Shown here: piece after piece, positions 22,544 through 38,250 of the stretch
Position numbering within the stretch: the stretch's first letter is position 1
Layout: every line of letters starts with the position of its first letter
From: Phialocephala subalpina
Lineage: Eukaryota > Ascomycota > Leotiomycetes > Helotiales > Mollisiaceae
NCBI GenBank assembly: GCA_900073065.1
Contig: FJOG01000019.1
Location: 341,326 to 405,325 of the forward strand
DNA length: 64,000 bases
Direction of reading: 5' to 3'
Program-made: the position numbers and the translations under genes
Notes under the pieces: generated by a model
Told to the model about the DNA's origin: nothing
The model's input: only the letters and a program-made list of their open reading frames with translations
Database searches by the model: none

Positions 22544-23973
22544 ATGTTTCAAATTCTGCCACACCAGCTTCTGTTCTGGGTTGCGACCGCAAATGCAGTC
22601 ACTGGCACCGCCAGTCCCTCGTGTCCAACAAAGGATACCCCCTGCGGCGATCTGAACTTCAAAGCAACTTTCGGCGCAACACCTCGACCATTCAAGATCC
22701 AAGTTGATCCAGAATTCATCAGAATCACCAAGCTGAAAGCATCTCTCACCCGCTACACCACCGACATCAACCAACCAGACTTCGTCGACGGACCACCGCG
22801 TCACAACATCTCCACGATCCGAGACTACTGGGTCAACGAATACGACTGGTATTCCATCGAGCAAGAAATCAACCAAAATCTCACACAATACACAACAACA
22901 GTATACGCAGACGGGAACTACACTCACCCCATCCCTCTCCATTTCGTGCATCATCGCTCGAATAGATCAGATGCCATTCCCTTGCTCTTCATCCACGGTT
23001 GGCCAGGCTCATTCCTAGAAGTCGGAAAAATGATCAACAATCTGACAAATCCTCCAAACGACTCTCTTCCCGCATTCCATATCGTAGCTCCCAGTCTTCC
23101 TGGATTTGGCTTCTCTCCCGTGCCTGCGTATCCAGGACTCGGACTCCGAGAAGCAGGTCAAGCTTTCGAGAACCTCATGACAAAGCAGCTCAACTACCCC
23201 AAATTCGTCATCCAAGGTGGTGATTTTGGTGGTTTCACACTTCGATACATGGCGGGGGACTTTCCTGATATCGCTGTTTCCGCTCTCTCAAACTTCTTCA
23301 TCATTCCACCGAATGCTACAGATATGGCTCGATATGAGGCTGGGACAACGATTGCAGAGGAGAATCTGAATATTGAAGAATTGACAGTGTTTCAGAATGA
23401 TTATGCGGGGTATAGAGATATCCAGCAGACGAGACCGTTGCAGCTGGCTGTTGGGATGACGGATTGTCCTGTTGTGTTTGCTGCTTGGATTTATGATTTT
23501 ATGTTCCTTCATGTTAATGAGTATCCGTGGACCCCGAAGGAGATTATTACTTGGGCGATGATGTACTACATCCAGGGCCCATATGCTGGATTTGCCATGT
23601 ATAAGGAGCTTGCAAGGGCAAGGGTGACCAAATCCGAGGGGAGTCTTTCGGAACTAACATGTACTCCAGGTCGGTACATGGCTGAATGAGGGGTTTCGAT
23701 TCCTTCCGCAGCCTCTTGCGATATCTGCATTTCCGAAAGATGGCTTCAGAACGGTACGTACTTGCACCAAACTGATCTAGACGAATGCTAACTTCGTTTC
23801 TAAAGCCGTCATCCTGGGTAGAAAAATATGCCAACTTGAGCATGTACACTGACAATACCAAAGGTGGGCACTTCGCTGCTTATGAAGTGCCGGACCTGCT
23901 CGTGGGAAATATACGAGCTTTTTGGGGAAACAATTCATTGTCAAATGCCGACCAGCTTGGTTTGAAGTACTAA
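22544..23973 (+). CDS. Secreted epoxide hydrolase, alpha/beta-hydrolase of the microsomal type (about 443 aa)
   Basis: Hydrolyses epoxides to vicinal diols through an Asp ester intermediate. The N-terminus MFQILPHQLLFWVATANAVT is a signal peptide, followed by the N-terminal epoxide hydrolase region (RPFKIQVDPEFI...) and the alpha/beta-hydrolase core. HGWPGS (151-156) forms the oxyanion loop, the nucleophile is Asp227 in GGDFGG, and the catalytic His410 is in KGGHFAAYE. Many N-glycosylation sequons fit secretion. Three exons: 22544-23623, 23670-23753, 23806-23973. Intron 1 is 46 nt and begins with the weak donor GTGACC, but has a perfect CTAAC branch and CAG acceptor, keeps frame, and is required to reach the catalytic His. 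Intron 2 (52 nt) is canonical. Substrate is unknown; detoxification of plant or xenobiotic epoxides is a guess. Confidence 0.92.
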
Positions 23974-24500
23974 CTCTCCAGCTGAGGCGAGAACAAAAAA
24001 AAACTAGTGGAAAATGATGTAAATAGAGGTTCTAGGTATGGTGGATGGTAAAGCATAGGCAGTAAATGTATCCCTCGTAATAGGTTACTTGGCACGGGTT
24101 CTGCAGCGCCAAGGGTAGGAAAATTGTGATCAGATTGTAGAATCTGGTGCTCACTCCCCACTAGAGGTAAATTGTCTAGTCCAACAGTCCATCCAAGCCA
24201 AATTCCGCTATCTTCAACGCCTCACCAGAGGAACAAAGAGGTCAAGAAACAATATGGCTTCCGAATCGTCTAGAGATCTTGAAACATTATAAGAAGAGGC
24301 ATGTTCGTGCATTAATGCGCGATCAGAATGAGGAAAATCGCCGTTGTATTCGTGGAATCGTATATCGTCTGCCAACAAGAAAATCAACGCATCCACTCAT
24401 ACTTAAAGAAACCTTCCTCCACAAGAAACCCAGCAACGCCATTTCTCCATGCCCGTCGACCGCTAAGTCATCATATATGGTATCTTTGCGCTCCGATTGT
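23974..24500. other. Intergenic between convergent genes, no gene seen
   Basis: Lies between the 3' ends of the epoxide hydrolase gene and tma7. Short frames only. Confidence 0.6.
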
Positions 24501-24814
24501 TTATTTCTTTCCGCTCTTCTTGATGCCTTGCGCACCGGTGTTGAGAGGTCCTTTGCTGCCCTTGGCTTTTGCCGCCATCTCAGCCTTGGCTTTGGCATCT
24601 GTTATTGAAGTTAGGAGTTTTCTGCAGTACTCAGACTACCCTAGCATACCAGCTTTCTGCTTCTCCTGGAATGCCTTGTCTTCTTCATCCATCTCGGCCT
24701 TGGGACCCTTCTTTGGCGCCTTCAAAGGCTTGGCTTTGCCGCCTGGGGTTTGATCAGTAGAGGAACCAGGCTGAGAAATTTCCGCGACATACCTGCTCTG
24801 TCTTGGCCTCCCAT
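24501..24814 (-). CDS. tma7: Translation machinery-associated protein 7 (70 aa)
   Basis: Three tiny exons (24814-24793, 24742-24650, 24598-24501) separated by 50- and 51-nt introns with GTATGY donors and CAG acceptors. The spliced product begins MGGQDRAGGKAKPLKAPKK, contains the hallmark EMDEEDKAFQEKQK in the middle, is Lys/Ala-rich, and ends GPLNTGAQGIKKSGKK. That is the complete pattern of the eukaryotic TMA7 family, whose yeast member associates with ribosomes; the exact role is not established. The length matches the family. No single exon gives a long frame, so the gene is easily missed. It is divergent from prp4, with starts 441 bp apart. Confidence 0.95.
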
Positions 24815-25254
24815 TGCTGTTGTAATTGCGTTTAGACGTATATTAGAAGAGTTGCTATTGAGAAGAACCGTATTTCGCAGATTATCGAGTGGGATGTTTG
24901 AGAGAATTTGGCGGGGTGAGAACTTTTGAGGTTTTTGTTTCTGGACTCAGCCACCCCACACACATCAGCCTCTCAGAAGACGCTAACCCATATCAGGTTA
25001 CCTCCGGGCCTGCCTTCTCGTCATTCAGCTTTGAGGAAACATCGAATTTTGATCTGCTGTTCGATACATCGCACAACACATTTCGAGCAAGTCTGCCAGC
25101 AATCATCCTACGACAAATATGCGCTGAAGCTCTAGAGCGAGACAATAGATACCCGGTTGGGCTCTTCTCACTCTGAGATCGTTATTTCTGAGCCTTGCTA
25201 ACACAATTTTCGAACGACAAGGCAGGGATCTAGAGTCTGATTACTGCAAGCAAC
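24815..25254. other. Divergent promoter region of tma7 and prp4
   Basis: No coding region is supported. The region separates two housekeeping genes transcribed in opposite directions. Confidence 0.5.
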
Positions 25255-28028
<2,774 letters not shown>

Positions 28029-30554
28029 GATGTTGGGGATGGGGTTTTGGTGACCGAGGTGCTGCATTTAGATGGCAAATGGCGTAGTGGAAATAGACGC
28101 TGTCTATTATAGACCAAGAAATAATTACTATTTTGCTGTACACTGCAGGTTGATCCATCTGTGAGCTATTGCTGTTTTTGTCTCCCTCTCTTCGCCGCAC
28201 TACGCCTCTACTCGAGTATCACAAAGCCGGCTAGCTGATCTCAGGCTAGAACCAGTCAGCAATTGTATAGCAAAAGAATCTGTAGGTGTGCCAGCTGATG
28301 AGAAGGACTCAGACATTCTGCCGCGAGTATCATCCATACACCAACGTACTGCATTTGATCAGGGAAGATTGTTGAGGAACAAGCATTTTACTCTCTTCTC
28401 CCAAAAGGGTTATGCCAACTCGGGCTAGTGCCTTCTTCAAATGCTCCAGTCCTCAGAGCATAATATTCAAACATTATTCTTCTTTCATCCAATGTACTGC
28501 TTTCAAGCCAACACTGTAATGTCCTCAAACCAGAATATGCAAGTATACATTCTCCTCTCACCGATGTCTCACTTACTTCCCAACTTCCGACCACAGTTCA
28601 AACTGGTTGCCTTTCACCCTCTCAGCCACGGTGATGTGAACTTATTCGTCTGAAATTCCTCCTTCCTCCATCTATCCCAATATAGTCTGAGCCGCTGCAA
28701 TATCTGCAGTATTGGGAATCTGTTTGTAGGCTGCTGTCGTAGTCGCAGAACAGCCGACAGTAGAGTCGCAGTTGAGGTTGGAGGGGTCTGCAAAGGCTTC
28801 TTAACAAAAGCCAAGGCCAGGGCCCAGGGAGGAGGAGCTGCAGACCATGCGATAGGGATGTGATCTAAATACCGCACGTCAGTGCTGGGACAATGAATGA
28901 AGAAAGAGATCATGGAGAACACACTTTCAACTTCAATCCTCGAAGCGAACATTACTCCTTCTCAAGTCCTACTTCTCTTGGTCCGCGTGGAGATGGGAGT
29001 ATTAGGATCCACCTCAGCAGTCGAAGTGAAATATGCCTTGTGCAACACGAGTTGTTCTAATATCGAGTGGAACGGAACTGTAGTTCTCATTCATAGTGAC
29101 AAAGCGCTACTATTCGAAGTCGGAGATGCTATGAAGGTGCAAGGTGCTTGCCTGGGTGTAGGTGGCGAAGCCAAAGCTCTTTGCCCTCTGCGAACAGTTC
29201 TTCCCTCATCATCAATGTCCTTCGCTAATGTCGACCCAGGCCAGAACATTTTCTACTTTCTTGCCACGGAAGAGTATGAACGAACATGATGTGTTTCCTT
29301 TCCGTTCTGATGAATTGAATCCAGATTCACGATCATGAAGAGGCAGGGGCAAACTTCTTGAAGGCCTAGATCCCCGAATTCGTCTTGAGATCCGAAGCAA
29401 CTATGTTGCCTTTGGTTTTCCACTCCAGAGCAGCATGAGTTGAAGTTTATGATCATTCGCAGGTTGAATAAAGGGTGTCCATGATTCTTGGGTCAGCGAA
29501 CGTGCTCTTCTTTCTTCTTGTGTTTGTGAATCTCCATTCTCATGAAGTGCTCTTCGAGGATCCGACGGAGCCAGGAGCAATTCTTGCGGAGCCGATTTCT
29601 CGCAGGTGTCAAAGTCAGAAGGGACTTTCTGGAGTGAACACTTTTGCAGGACTCGAGTCATCCCAAATTTACCTCCTCTGAAAATAGTCCCACTTTCCGT
29701 TCTGTCTCTCCAGAAATCCCTTTCTGGCAAGCAACTGCTGCTCGGACAGGTTACCCATTTGGGCTCGCAATGGTAATCATGGCTTTTCACCATTCAATAA
29801 AAGCAACAGCAAGATTGGTGACCTCGCCTCTCTTGAAACGAATTCATCCACTCCGTCTGTCTCATCATAATCTGACGTGGTCCCAGTCAGAATTGGAGTT
29901 AATGTTGATTACGTTGCTTCCTTGCTTGCCATGATGCTTACAACCGGAATCCTTCGAAGCTCTTCGCCACCCCAGAACCGTCGAATCTGCTGTGCCACCG
30001 GTAAGCACTTCCGATCTGGATTCTGAAGAGTAGTCTTGAAGATAAGGACATTGAAATCGGAAATGTGGTGAGTGGTGACAGAAAGAAAAGCTTAGTATTT
30101 TGAAAGCTATGCTTCTAAGTGAAAAGAACATTAAGAACCGAGCTATGAGCGGTTGTAGTATCTCTGCTATCGTAACATTTCCTTCAAATTTGGCCGTCCT
30201 GACCTGGGAGCTTAGATGCCTCCCATCGATCTTCGTCATAAATATGCTCCGGTTCGACTCTTTGAGGAAGTCTCCAATCCGCCATCGAACTCCGACTCCC
30301 CAGTTTCCCCCATGTGGATGGGTCTCTCAATGCTCCAATTCTGACCGAAGGAAAGTGAAAAGAGAAAGTCATAAAATGAGCTCTTCGTCAAGTCCAGCTC
30401 TCCCCATCCTAGATATACAACCAAGGCCCATAAATCCCCCAATTCGCAGTGTCTCGGTCCTGGTGGAAAAACCACTGCTCACCCAGAGAAGTCAGCCTCG
30501 TGTTTGTCATCATCCTCCTCCCTGACTCAGAGAACCGTGAACCCCTTCACCCCA
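28029..30554. other. Gene-poor stretch, no supported gene
   Basis: Frames of 112-130 codons exist on both strands (28614-28952 minus, 28897-29289 plus, 29401-29793 minus), but none has a recognisable motif. On the minus strand near 28700-28780, NLNCDSTVGCSATTT sits between stops, which could be a fragment of a small Cys-containing secreted protein. Confidence 0.45.
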
Positions 30555-31442
30555 TCAGAAAACGTAATACGCTTGCCACGGATGGGCGGGACCAACCCAA
30601 AAGCACCCACAACACCAATCTCCCTCGCTGCTCCCCCCTGCATCTCTCTCCCTGTCCGCCCGTTGCCTCATTTCATACTCCTCATGCGGGTCCACGTAGT
30701 CTGTGATCACGTAAGGGTTGCTCCATGTTGGTCTCCCGATCGGCTTTGGAGTTGATGAGTTGGTGGTGCGAGTGGATGACCTCGTGAGTTGAGGTTTCGA
30801 TGGTGTTTGAATAGCTTCATATTTTGGGAGTGAATCCTGGACACCGGGTTGGGTGGTGATTGTGCTGACGGTGGAGATTGAGAGAGTTGATGCTGACGCT
30901 GAAGGATTTGACCCGAGTTGTCGGGACGCTGAAGAAGGATTTGGGTTTGGGGTCGAGGTTGGAGGCGCGGTAGGATTGTAGGTTGGTGGTAATGGAGTCA
31001 GATTCACATCCGGTCCCGATCCTGCCGGCGCTGGGTTCGAAGCCAGCGAAGTTTGCGACTGCGACCCACGTGGTAACGTCGTCTTCGATCCACCGAACAT
31101 TGCTCCAAACCAGCCCTTAGAAGTTGAGTTCGAAGTTGAAGCTGATCCCGATCTAGGTTTCGAGACGTAGGGAGGTGGTTGATGCTTCGTGCTACTGTAC
31201 GGTGGTGGTACAACAGCCGCCATCGGCTGACTCGCGAAAATCGACATCTTGGAGAAGAAGTCTGCTGAGCCTTCTGCTTGCGTTTCTTGATCCTTCGTCT
31301 GAACAGTATCCCGCGATCGAGCTGCGTCACTTGATCTCGGAAGTGAGTTCGAAGATGAAGTTGGAGAAAGTCGAGCTTGATGGTTGACGAAAATTGGTAT
31401 TCCGATCGGCATGAAACTGGCCATCGATAGAAAAGCGGCCAT
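30555..31442 (-). CDS. PY-motif-rich protein of unknown function (295 aa)
   Basis: A single-exon frame from ATG at 31442 with strongly biased Ser/Thr/Pro composition. It contains two PPPY motifs (residues 79-82 and 89-92) and LPPTY (about 151-155); LPKYEA lies further on. PPxY motifs bind WW domains, for example those of Rsp5/Nedd4-type ubiquitin ligases, so an adaptor role is possible (inference). Near the C-terminus are an acidic/basic helix-like segment (DPHEEYEMRQRADRERD) and a Cys cluster DWCCGCFW, which could be lipidated or bind metal. The N-terminus MAAFLSMASFMPIGIPIFV is mildly hydrophobic. Looks like a fungal-specific hypothetical protein. Confidence 0.7.
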   Translation of the reverse strand: MAAFLSMASFMPIGIPIFVNHQARLSPTSSSNSLPRSSDAARSRDTVQTKDQETQAEGSADFFSKMSIFASQPMAAVVPPPYSSTKHQPPPYVSKPRSGSASTSNSTSKGWFGAMFGGSKTTLPRGSQSQTSLASNPAPAGSGPDVNLTPLPPTYNPTAPPTSTPNPNPSSASRQLGSNPSASASTLSISTVSTITTQPGVQDSLPKYEAIQTPSKPQLTRSSTRTTNSSTPKPIGRPTWSNPYVITDYVDPHEEYEMRQRADRERDAGGSSEGDWCCGCFWVGPAHPWQAYYVF

Positions 31443-34400
31443 CTATCTCGCCATTCCTGAACAGACCTTCGAGAAGGAAAGAAAGGACAAATTTTGGATG
31501 GATGGATGGGAGATATGTCGGTAGTTGAGGAAGAATAGATGAGAGTGATGCAGTAGTGAGGTGAAGTCTAACGGAACAGAGTTTACGACTACCGAAATGC
31601 CTGAATTCAAATGAGACCCTTACCCTTACCACCAGCAACTCATATCTGGCTCGATTCGCTTGAATCTGATGCGCTGGCACGAAAGAACACTAACAGTTCG
31701 CAGTGTATCGAGTGCGAACTGTAGCATAGCCGTCGCGTATGGTGATCTTCTCACGTCAGAAGCAGTAAGCGTGTGTAAATTTGCTGGCTTTATATGCTTT
31801 TGCCGACCCCAAGCTGGGGCGAAGATTGGAACAAGGTTTCCGAGCTGGAGAAGCGCTGCTTGATCACTACGCAAAAGTGAAACTTCGCGACTTAACAGGA
31901 AGGAACGATTCATTTGAATGCTCATCATTGGGCTGGAAAGGGAAGGAGGAGAGCGGATCGGGATTGGCGATGGTGCTGATGTCAGCTTCCCCTTTCTTCC
32001 AGTTGGATGATAGCCGATGGACGAATGAGATGAGATGAAACGAAGGTTATTTTTGACTTTTGAGACTTGGGCTCGAGTGACGAATGAGAGGATGAGCCTT
32101 GCCTTCAGCCTGATGTTTGTAGACTTCCTGATGTTCGCGGCTGACGAGAGAGCTGGGGTATTGTTCTTCCGTGACGGCCGCATTTCGGTGAGAACGATGT
32201 ACGGTGATGAGAAATGTTGAAGATATCGCGAAGAGGCATGAGAAGATAAGGTGGGAAAGAAGAAAGACAAGAAGATGCGGGTATCTTTCGGGCTTCTGAG
32301 ATATTATTAGGCTTTGAAGAACCCTCGACAGACGGCAAGTATCTTTAGAACTCTGATCAAACTTTCAACTGTGTACGGAAACTCGCAGACGTAGCTCAAG
32401 CTTGAGCCTGGATGAATGGGATGTTTGGCGATTAGTGAAGAAAGAAGATGAGCAGATTTGTGAAGCTATTCTCGTCTGCATCTACCAAATTGATAGGCAT
32501 CAAAATCATAGGAGAAACAACGAAGATACCAATGCGGGGCCGCCGCGCTTGAAGTTTCGCTACGCGCCTGAACCACTCTTCCATCTGCAAGAAAGCAGCC
32601 GCCAGTCACGACATCTTGTTCTTTTCTATTCCTGTGCCGCGATATGGGGCATCCCTCGGGCGTCTATTCTCATCTTCCAGCCATCGATTTGCTTGCTTAC
32701 TTTTCGTGGGAGGAGCCCCCAGTTTCCCCGCAAAGCGTTGAAGGTGCCTCGCCAATACTTGCGTTTGTTTTTGAAGGCTGGGATGGATGACTTGCTTTTG
32801 TGTGACTTCGGGTACATATCCTCGGAGTTTTGATGTTGGTGATGATAGGAATCGCTTCATGCTTGACTCCATCACATGCATGGGATGCAGTGCTGGGAAC
32901 TTTGCACGTGCATCTTCTGCATTTCCAGTCTCCAGAACAGATGAAAATCTGCAGAAGCAGGTGCAGATGCAGACTGTCACAGACAAAATCACATGGTTGA
33001 AATAACTTTATTCGTCCTTCCCAGCCGCATCTCCCGCACAAACTTTGGTTGCTTTTCTCCGTTCCAATTTTAAGCTCCTCCCCTGCCTTGCAGAAGAGAA
33101 GGCTTTGTTTCGGCCCATCATGAAGCCGGAGTGATCTCATTTCAGATCTGGGTTGTCATGGTGGGACACGGCCGTTGGAACGAGGACAGGGCAGGGCTTG
33201 GGGTATGCGCTTTGAGGGTTTCGAATCGCACTGACCGAGCTTCGAGATTATTGAAGGGTCTTGGCATGGATCATGGGGTTTGAAAAGGGAAAGGAAGCTT
33301 GTTCTCGTGTATCTGCAGATTTTCTGGAGGTGTACCGGTAGATGATTTGGCTGGATTGGGTATCATGTTTCCTGGTCGCTGTAAAAGGTCCGGTGAAGTG
33401 AGAGTCTGGAGTTTCTGGACGATGTCTGTGGTTGAGGTGAACTCCGAATGCGATGCAAGTAGGCAGCCGCGCGATACTCTCTGGAGGATTTTTGACTTAG
33501 TCTGCTGAGATGTAGCCGTGATTCGTGATGGAGATATTATCCTGGTGTGCATCCTCAAGGGAAGAGGATCTTGGTAAATGCGCTGGATGCATGCAGTGAG
33601 AAGGCGTTTACTGGAGGACTTGAAGATGTCTTCAGGGGTGTGAGATTCTAATGCCATGGCGTGTGTCTAGAGCCAAACCATCTAATCACATGACTAAAGC
33701 AATCCAATTAGGCAAAGCTTCAATAGAGCCACTCCTGGGTGTGCTTTCTCTCTTTGATATTGTTGGACCTCATTCGAGAAAACAGTCCAAATCCAGCCTC
33801 ATAAAACCACTCTTTTGCAGCAGATCGTCTTACCATTATTCAATACTGCAACAATACTGTACAAGGTACTTTATTGCTTCCGCGCTGGTTCCTTCCAATT
33901 TTCCATTTTCATAGATATAACCTCACCTCGTATGTCGTATGTACCAGCGTACCGGGGGCGGGAAACCCACAAACATCAATATCAATATTTCCACAACCCC
34001 ATATCAATTTCGCAACCCTATCCTTATCGATTGCGATTGCTCGGATGATTGGAAATCAAAGCTCCATCAAATCAAAAGCTGCAGGCTCTTCAGTGGAGAA
34101 CTATGTTGATTCTCGGCATGCCAGGAGAGTTCACTTTGGGAAAGTTCGAAAAAACTGGCGGTGAGTTTCAGGGGTTGATGTTTTCAGGCTCAGTAAACGG
34201 TTTGATGGGATGTTTGAATAACGGCTTTGAACGGCTGTGATGTTTGCCGTGTTATGCCTGAGCGTGGCTTGTGCTTGTCTAAGTTTTTTATGGAAGTGAT
34301 TTTACGAGTTTGTTTCTCCTTGGTTTTCGTCGGGAAGTGCGGCGCTGAGTTGAGAAGGCTGGAGGATTCTCGAGCTTCGGATAGCGACCGACTCTGCACC

Positions 34401-36703
34401 ACCACAGTTCTGCTGCTGAAGTGAAGCCCGATTATGTGAGTGTTTGTGGCTGGTGGAGGTCGAGACCAGCGATTCCAGTCACTTTACGCGTGTTTTATGC
34501 AAGGTTGTTTAAAGGTATGAGCGACCGATGCAGCTTGTGCAGCGAGGCTGTGGCCAAGCTCGGCATGTAATTTTGCGTGTATCCAATCGTGTTTCGTGGC
34601 CTCCTGATTGGGTTGAAGTGTGAGTGATATTTCGAGATGATGAGTTGGCCACTGCAAGAATACGATGTCCTTGACTGCTCCGGGGTAAGCGCCTGCATTC
34701 TATCGACGGCAGCTAGAGCAGAAGGGTGTTTAGCTTTTCTTTTTCGCTCACCTGCCAAAACTGTTTTCTCGCAAATCTTATTCGCCTCATCTCTTCATCC
34801 TTGTTTCTTGCTTTGACTCGCTGGGTGGGCGCCACCAATGCGTCTTACAGCGCCACTGTCACACCCCAAAGCAAGTGACGGATCTGTCGACCAATAGATG
34901 CGATGATCAAGCATCGAGGACAGCCTCACTCTTTCCGGCTCGGGCGATGATTGGGCGGCGGCTGGCAGAATATGGAGATTGACACAATAATACTGTACTG
35001 GTAAATTTGTGGCCCAGGTTTGATGTCGCACGCCTCGGGCGCAGCCAGAGCTAGACAGGGATGCAACCCTCTGCTGGTCCCTGATGATTTGCTCTCGCCG
35101 TCTTGACTTCGGCTTCGATGGCTGGCTCTGGAAGGATGGAACAGGCTGCGATCGGAGATTGGCCACGACGGTTGAGGGCGATCCTACTTTCTTCGAGACC
35201 GATGACACATCACGATGCAGAACACCCTTCGCTTCCTCGTTTCCACCCCATCACGACGACCTCCTCGGCCTTACCTGTTTGGGCCCTGGACACGATCTGC
35301 AGAAAGACGAAGGAACGAACAAGGAACAGCAGAGGAATATTGGAATCGTCTGGCGTCGTTGGATCGAAGTTGCTGTGGCCAGTCATATCACTCCTCACCC
35401 AACAAACAGTCTTTCTCGCATTGATCGCTGGGAGCCACGAGGCAGGTTGTGCGGCAGAGACAGAGCTTGGTGAAAGATACAGTATCAGCGTCACTTTGGG
35501 TCTCATGGACCCATCGTTGAACGGTGGCCTGTCTCAGATGTCTTGAGCCCTGCAGTCTGACAAGCCAGAAATTCATGCGACGCCAGCCGGCACAAGGCGA
35601 ATCATCACCACTCACACAGCAGCCTGGGCACCACTGGACCACTGACAGCGCCCTGCACTTCGTACTGGACGCCACCCTAGCCAACACGCAAACAGCCATG
35701 AGCCATGGCCCAAGGAAGAGAGGAGCTGCGACACCCACACCTGACTTCGGCCACTCCATTTCGCGACACCCTTGTCCATGACATGACCCAGACTGCAGGA
35801 GAAGGCTTTTTGGCTTTTACGCACGCATTCGAACGGAGCATCAGAAGGATTGTGCCGTGATGGTGCTGGCCTGCTGTACAACGCCCGCCTTGCCCAGCCC
35901 TGCATTGCAGGAGCACGGAGCACAGACTCTCGCGAGAGGAGTGTTGAGAGTGTGGCCCATGCATCAGCTATTTTGAACATCCTGTTCACTTTCCCACCCT
36001 GTGACGACGTCCGTGGCCCATCATTTTACATATGAGCAGGGGGAAGTGACTCTTCGTCGAATCACCTCGAAGTATCAAATGGCCGAAGTCCCACCACACT
36101 CTGTTTCTCCAAAGGCCAGTTGTATGGCCACTCAGAACCCTTGTATGACCATAATCGAAGACCATCATCGGGCCCATGATTTAGCTTAACAAGGTAGACA
36201 GTTTACTGGCACCACACCAAGAACCCACCTCCTTCGCCTTTCACGCTAGCTGGCCACCACTGAACTTCATCGCCCAGGCTGGCACTAGCTAAAGCCTCAC
36301 TTTCCCTCCGTCTTCCTCGCTAGTGGCAGCCTTCCTCACAACCCCTGTCTCTCTTCTTCATCATATCAGGACCGTCATCTCCCCACTTCAACCTCCTCCA
36401 TCACAACCTCCAACTCCCAACATCAACCTTCATCACCACTTCGTCCTGTCCTTCCTCGTCTCTCCCCCAACGTCGCACTTGTCACACCTTTTATCACTTG
36501 TCGAACCTCAGGACGTTCCTCTTCCGCGACCACTCCTTCGCCAACACTTCGCCTCCGACCTTTTGCGACTTCATCGACGACATTTAGGACCCTTTTCCAT
36601 ATCCACTCCCATTGGACAAGGCCACATTTCATTTCTGTTCTTTGGACCAGATATACAGGACCCTTTTCCATCCACAAGGAGTGTTTTCGGATTTCCTTTT
36701 GCC
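31443..36703. other. Long intergenic stretch, no gene supported
   Basis: Over 5 kb with only incidental frames (the longest is 214 codons on the minus strand at 31626-32270, without motif support). It should include the promoter of the PY-motif gene at its left end and a long 5' region of the kinase gene at its right end; the right end is rich in CT/CA runs typical of fungal 5' UTRs. No repeat or RNA gene was recognised. Confidence 0.45.
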
Positions 36704-38250
36704 ATGCATACTATTGCCCATGGTATTTTGACACCACCAACTTCACCACACACGTCAACACCACCACAGTCCCGCAGGTGTCCTCCCACGCCTGAGTCGA
36801 GGATAGGTATATTCCTTGGACAGTACTTGGAGCTGAAGACGATACTGGGGACCGGCGCATATGGAGTTGTGTACGCGGCATTCGATCATCTCACCCAGAC
36901 ATGGTATGCGGTCAAAGCTTTGAGCAAAACCAATGCCAATGGAGAGCCTTTGGATAAGAGACAGCGGGAATTCCAGTCCAGGGAAATCCGGCTCCACTAC
37001 ATGGCCTCAGCACATCCTAACATAGTCTCCGTCCTCAAGATTGTGGATGACCCAGAATGTACCTACGTCGTTCTGGACTATTGTCCCGAGGGAGACCTCT
37101 TCTCCAACATCACCGAGAGGGGTAGGTATGTGGGCAATGATGCTCTTGTCCGCCAAGCTTTTCTCCAAATTTTGGATGCCGTGGAACACTGCCATCGATT
37201 GGGAATATACCATAGGGATCTCAAGCCTGAGAATATTTTGGTGTCAAATGCCGGAAATCAAGTGTTGCTTGCAGACTTCGGCCTGGCGACGACTACTCCA
37301 GTCTCAGAGGACCACGGTTGCGGATCGACGTTCTATATGAGTCCAGGTAGGCCTTCTTTTTTACTCCCTCCCCCCTTGGACCCACTAACCATCTCTCTCT
37401 TCATTTAGAATGTCTGGACCAATCCTCCCGGAATGCATCATACCGATGTGCCCCCAATGATGTCTGGTCCCTTGGTGTCATTCTTGTCAATCTTACATGC
37501 GGCCGCAATCCGTGGAAACAAGCTTCCGTTGAGGATTCCACATACAAGGCTTTCACCAGGAACCGTGACTTCTTGAAAACAATCCTGCCATTGTCGGATG
37601 AAGTGAACGATATCCTTGGTATGATCTTTGAAAGCGACCCAAGGGAGAGGATCAATGTTTCCCAGCTCAAGCAGTTGATCTATCAATGCTCCAGCTTCTC
37701 GGCACCCGTTCAACAAGCTCTCCCAACTCCACCACAGTCCCCATGTTCATACACCGAGGATATCTTTGAGAATTCCCTGTCCGATGATGGATCAGTTTCC
37801 GATGATGGATCCCTCACTGGTTCCTGCTCGACTGTCTCTGATACCGATTCCGAAGCTTCCTACGATGGCTGCGACATCCCGCCATACACCGTTCAACGAA
37901 CACCCTCTCGAGCCGACTCTGGATACGAATCTGTCGAGGAATCTCTCAAGCCAGAATCCGAGTCCGCTGCAACTGTCAACCCAGAGGTCTCCCCACGCGT
38001 ACAACAACGGCCAGCTGCCCCAGCTCCGTGTACCACCCCGTCATACGTTCTCCCTCAACCCCAGGAGTATACCAATCCATGGGGAGTAGCCAAAACCACC
38101 CCAAGTCCCAACCCATGGTACCAGCCTTGGAGTACAAACCCATATGAACAGCAATACGAGCAGGTCCATGCCGTATCCCATGTTCAATCCTACCCTCACC
38201 CTGCCTTCTATGCCCCTCACTACCAGTACGCTCAATCAGTGTGGGTATAA
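36704..38250 (+). CDS. Ran1/Pat1-like Ser/Thr protein kinase (about 494 aa)
   Basis: Two exons (36704-37346, 37409-38250) joined across a 62-nt intron. The open frame continues upstream, but without any ATG, so the start at 36704 (MHTIAHGILTPPTSP) is chosen. The kinase domain covers about residues 40-340: ATP loop GTGAYG (49-54), Lys71 in YAVKAL, HRDLKPEN (170-177), DFGLAT (191-196), and YMSPECL built across the intron. DVWSLGVILVNLTCGRNPW follows. These features fit the Ran1/Ksp1/Sks1 branch of fungal kinases that govern nutrient and developmental switches. The C-terminal 150 residues are disordered: an acidic Ser/Asp repeat (SDDGSVSDDGS), then Pro/Gln/Tyr-rich sequence to YAQSVWV. The specific pathway cannot be told from sequence. 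Confidence 0.9.

Noticed and set aside
28614..29793. Three frames of 112-130 codons and a Cys-containing fragment NLNCDSTVGCS
   Set aside because: They overlap or oppose one another, none has a domain, and the Cys fragment is bounded by stops with no clear start.
31626..32270. 214-codon minus-strand frame
   Set aside because: Low-complexity basic sequence without motif, just upstream of the PY-motif gene; more likely its promoter or 5' UTR.
36323..36703. N-terminal extension of the kinase frame
   Set aside because: Open but without any ATG; composition is CT-rich like a fungal 5' UTR.
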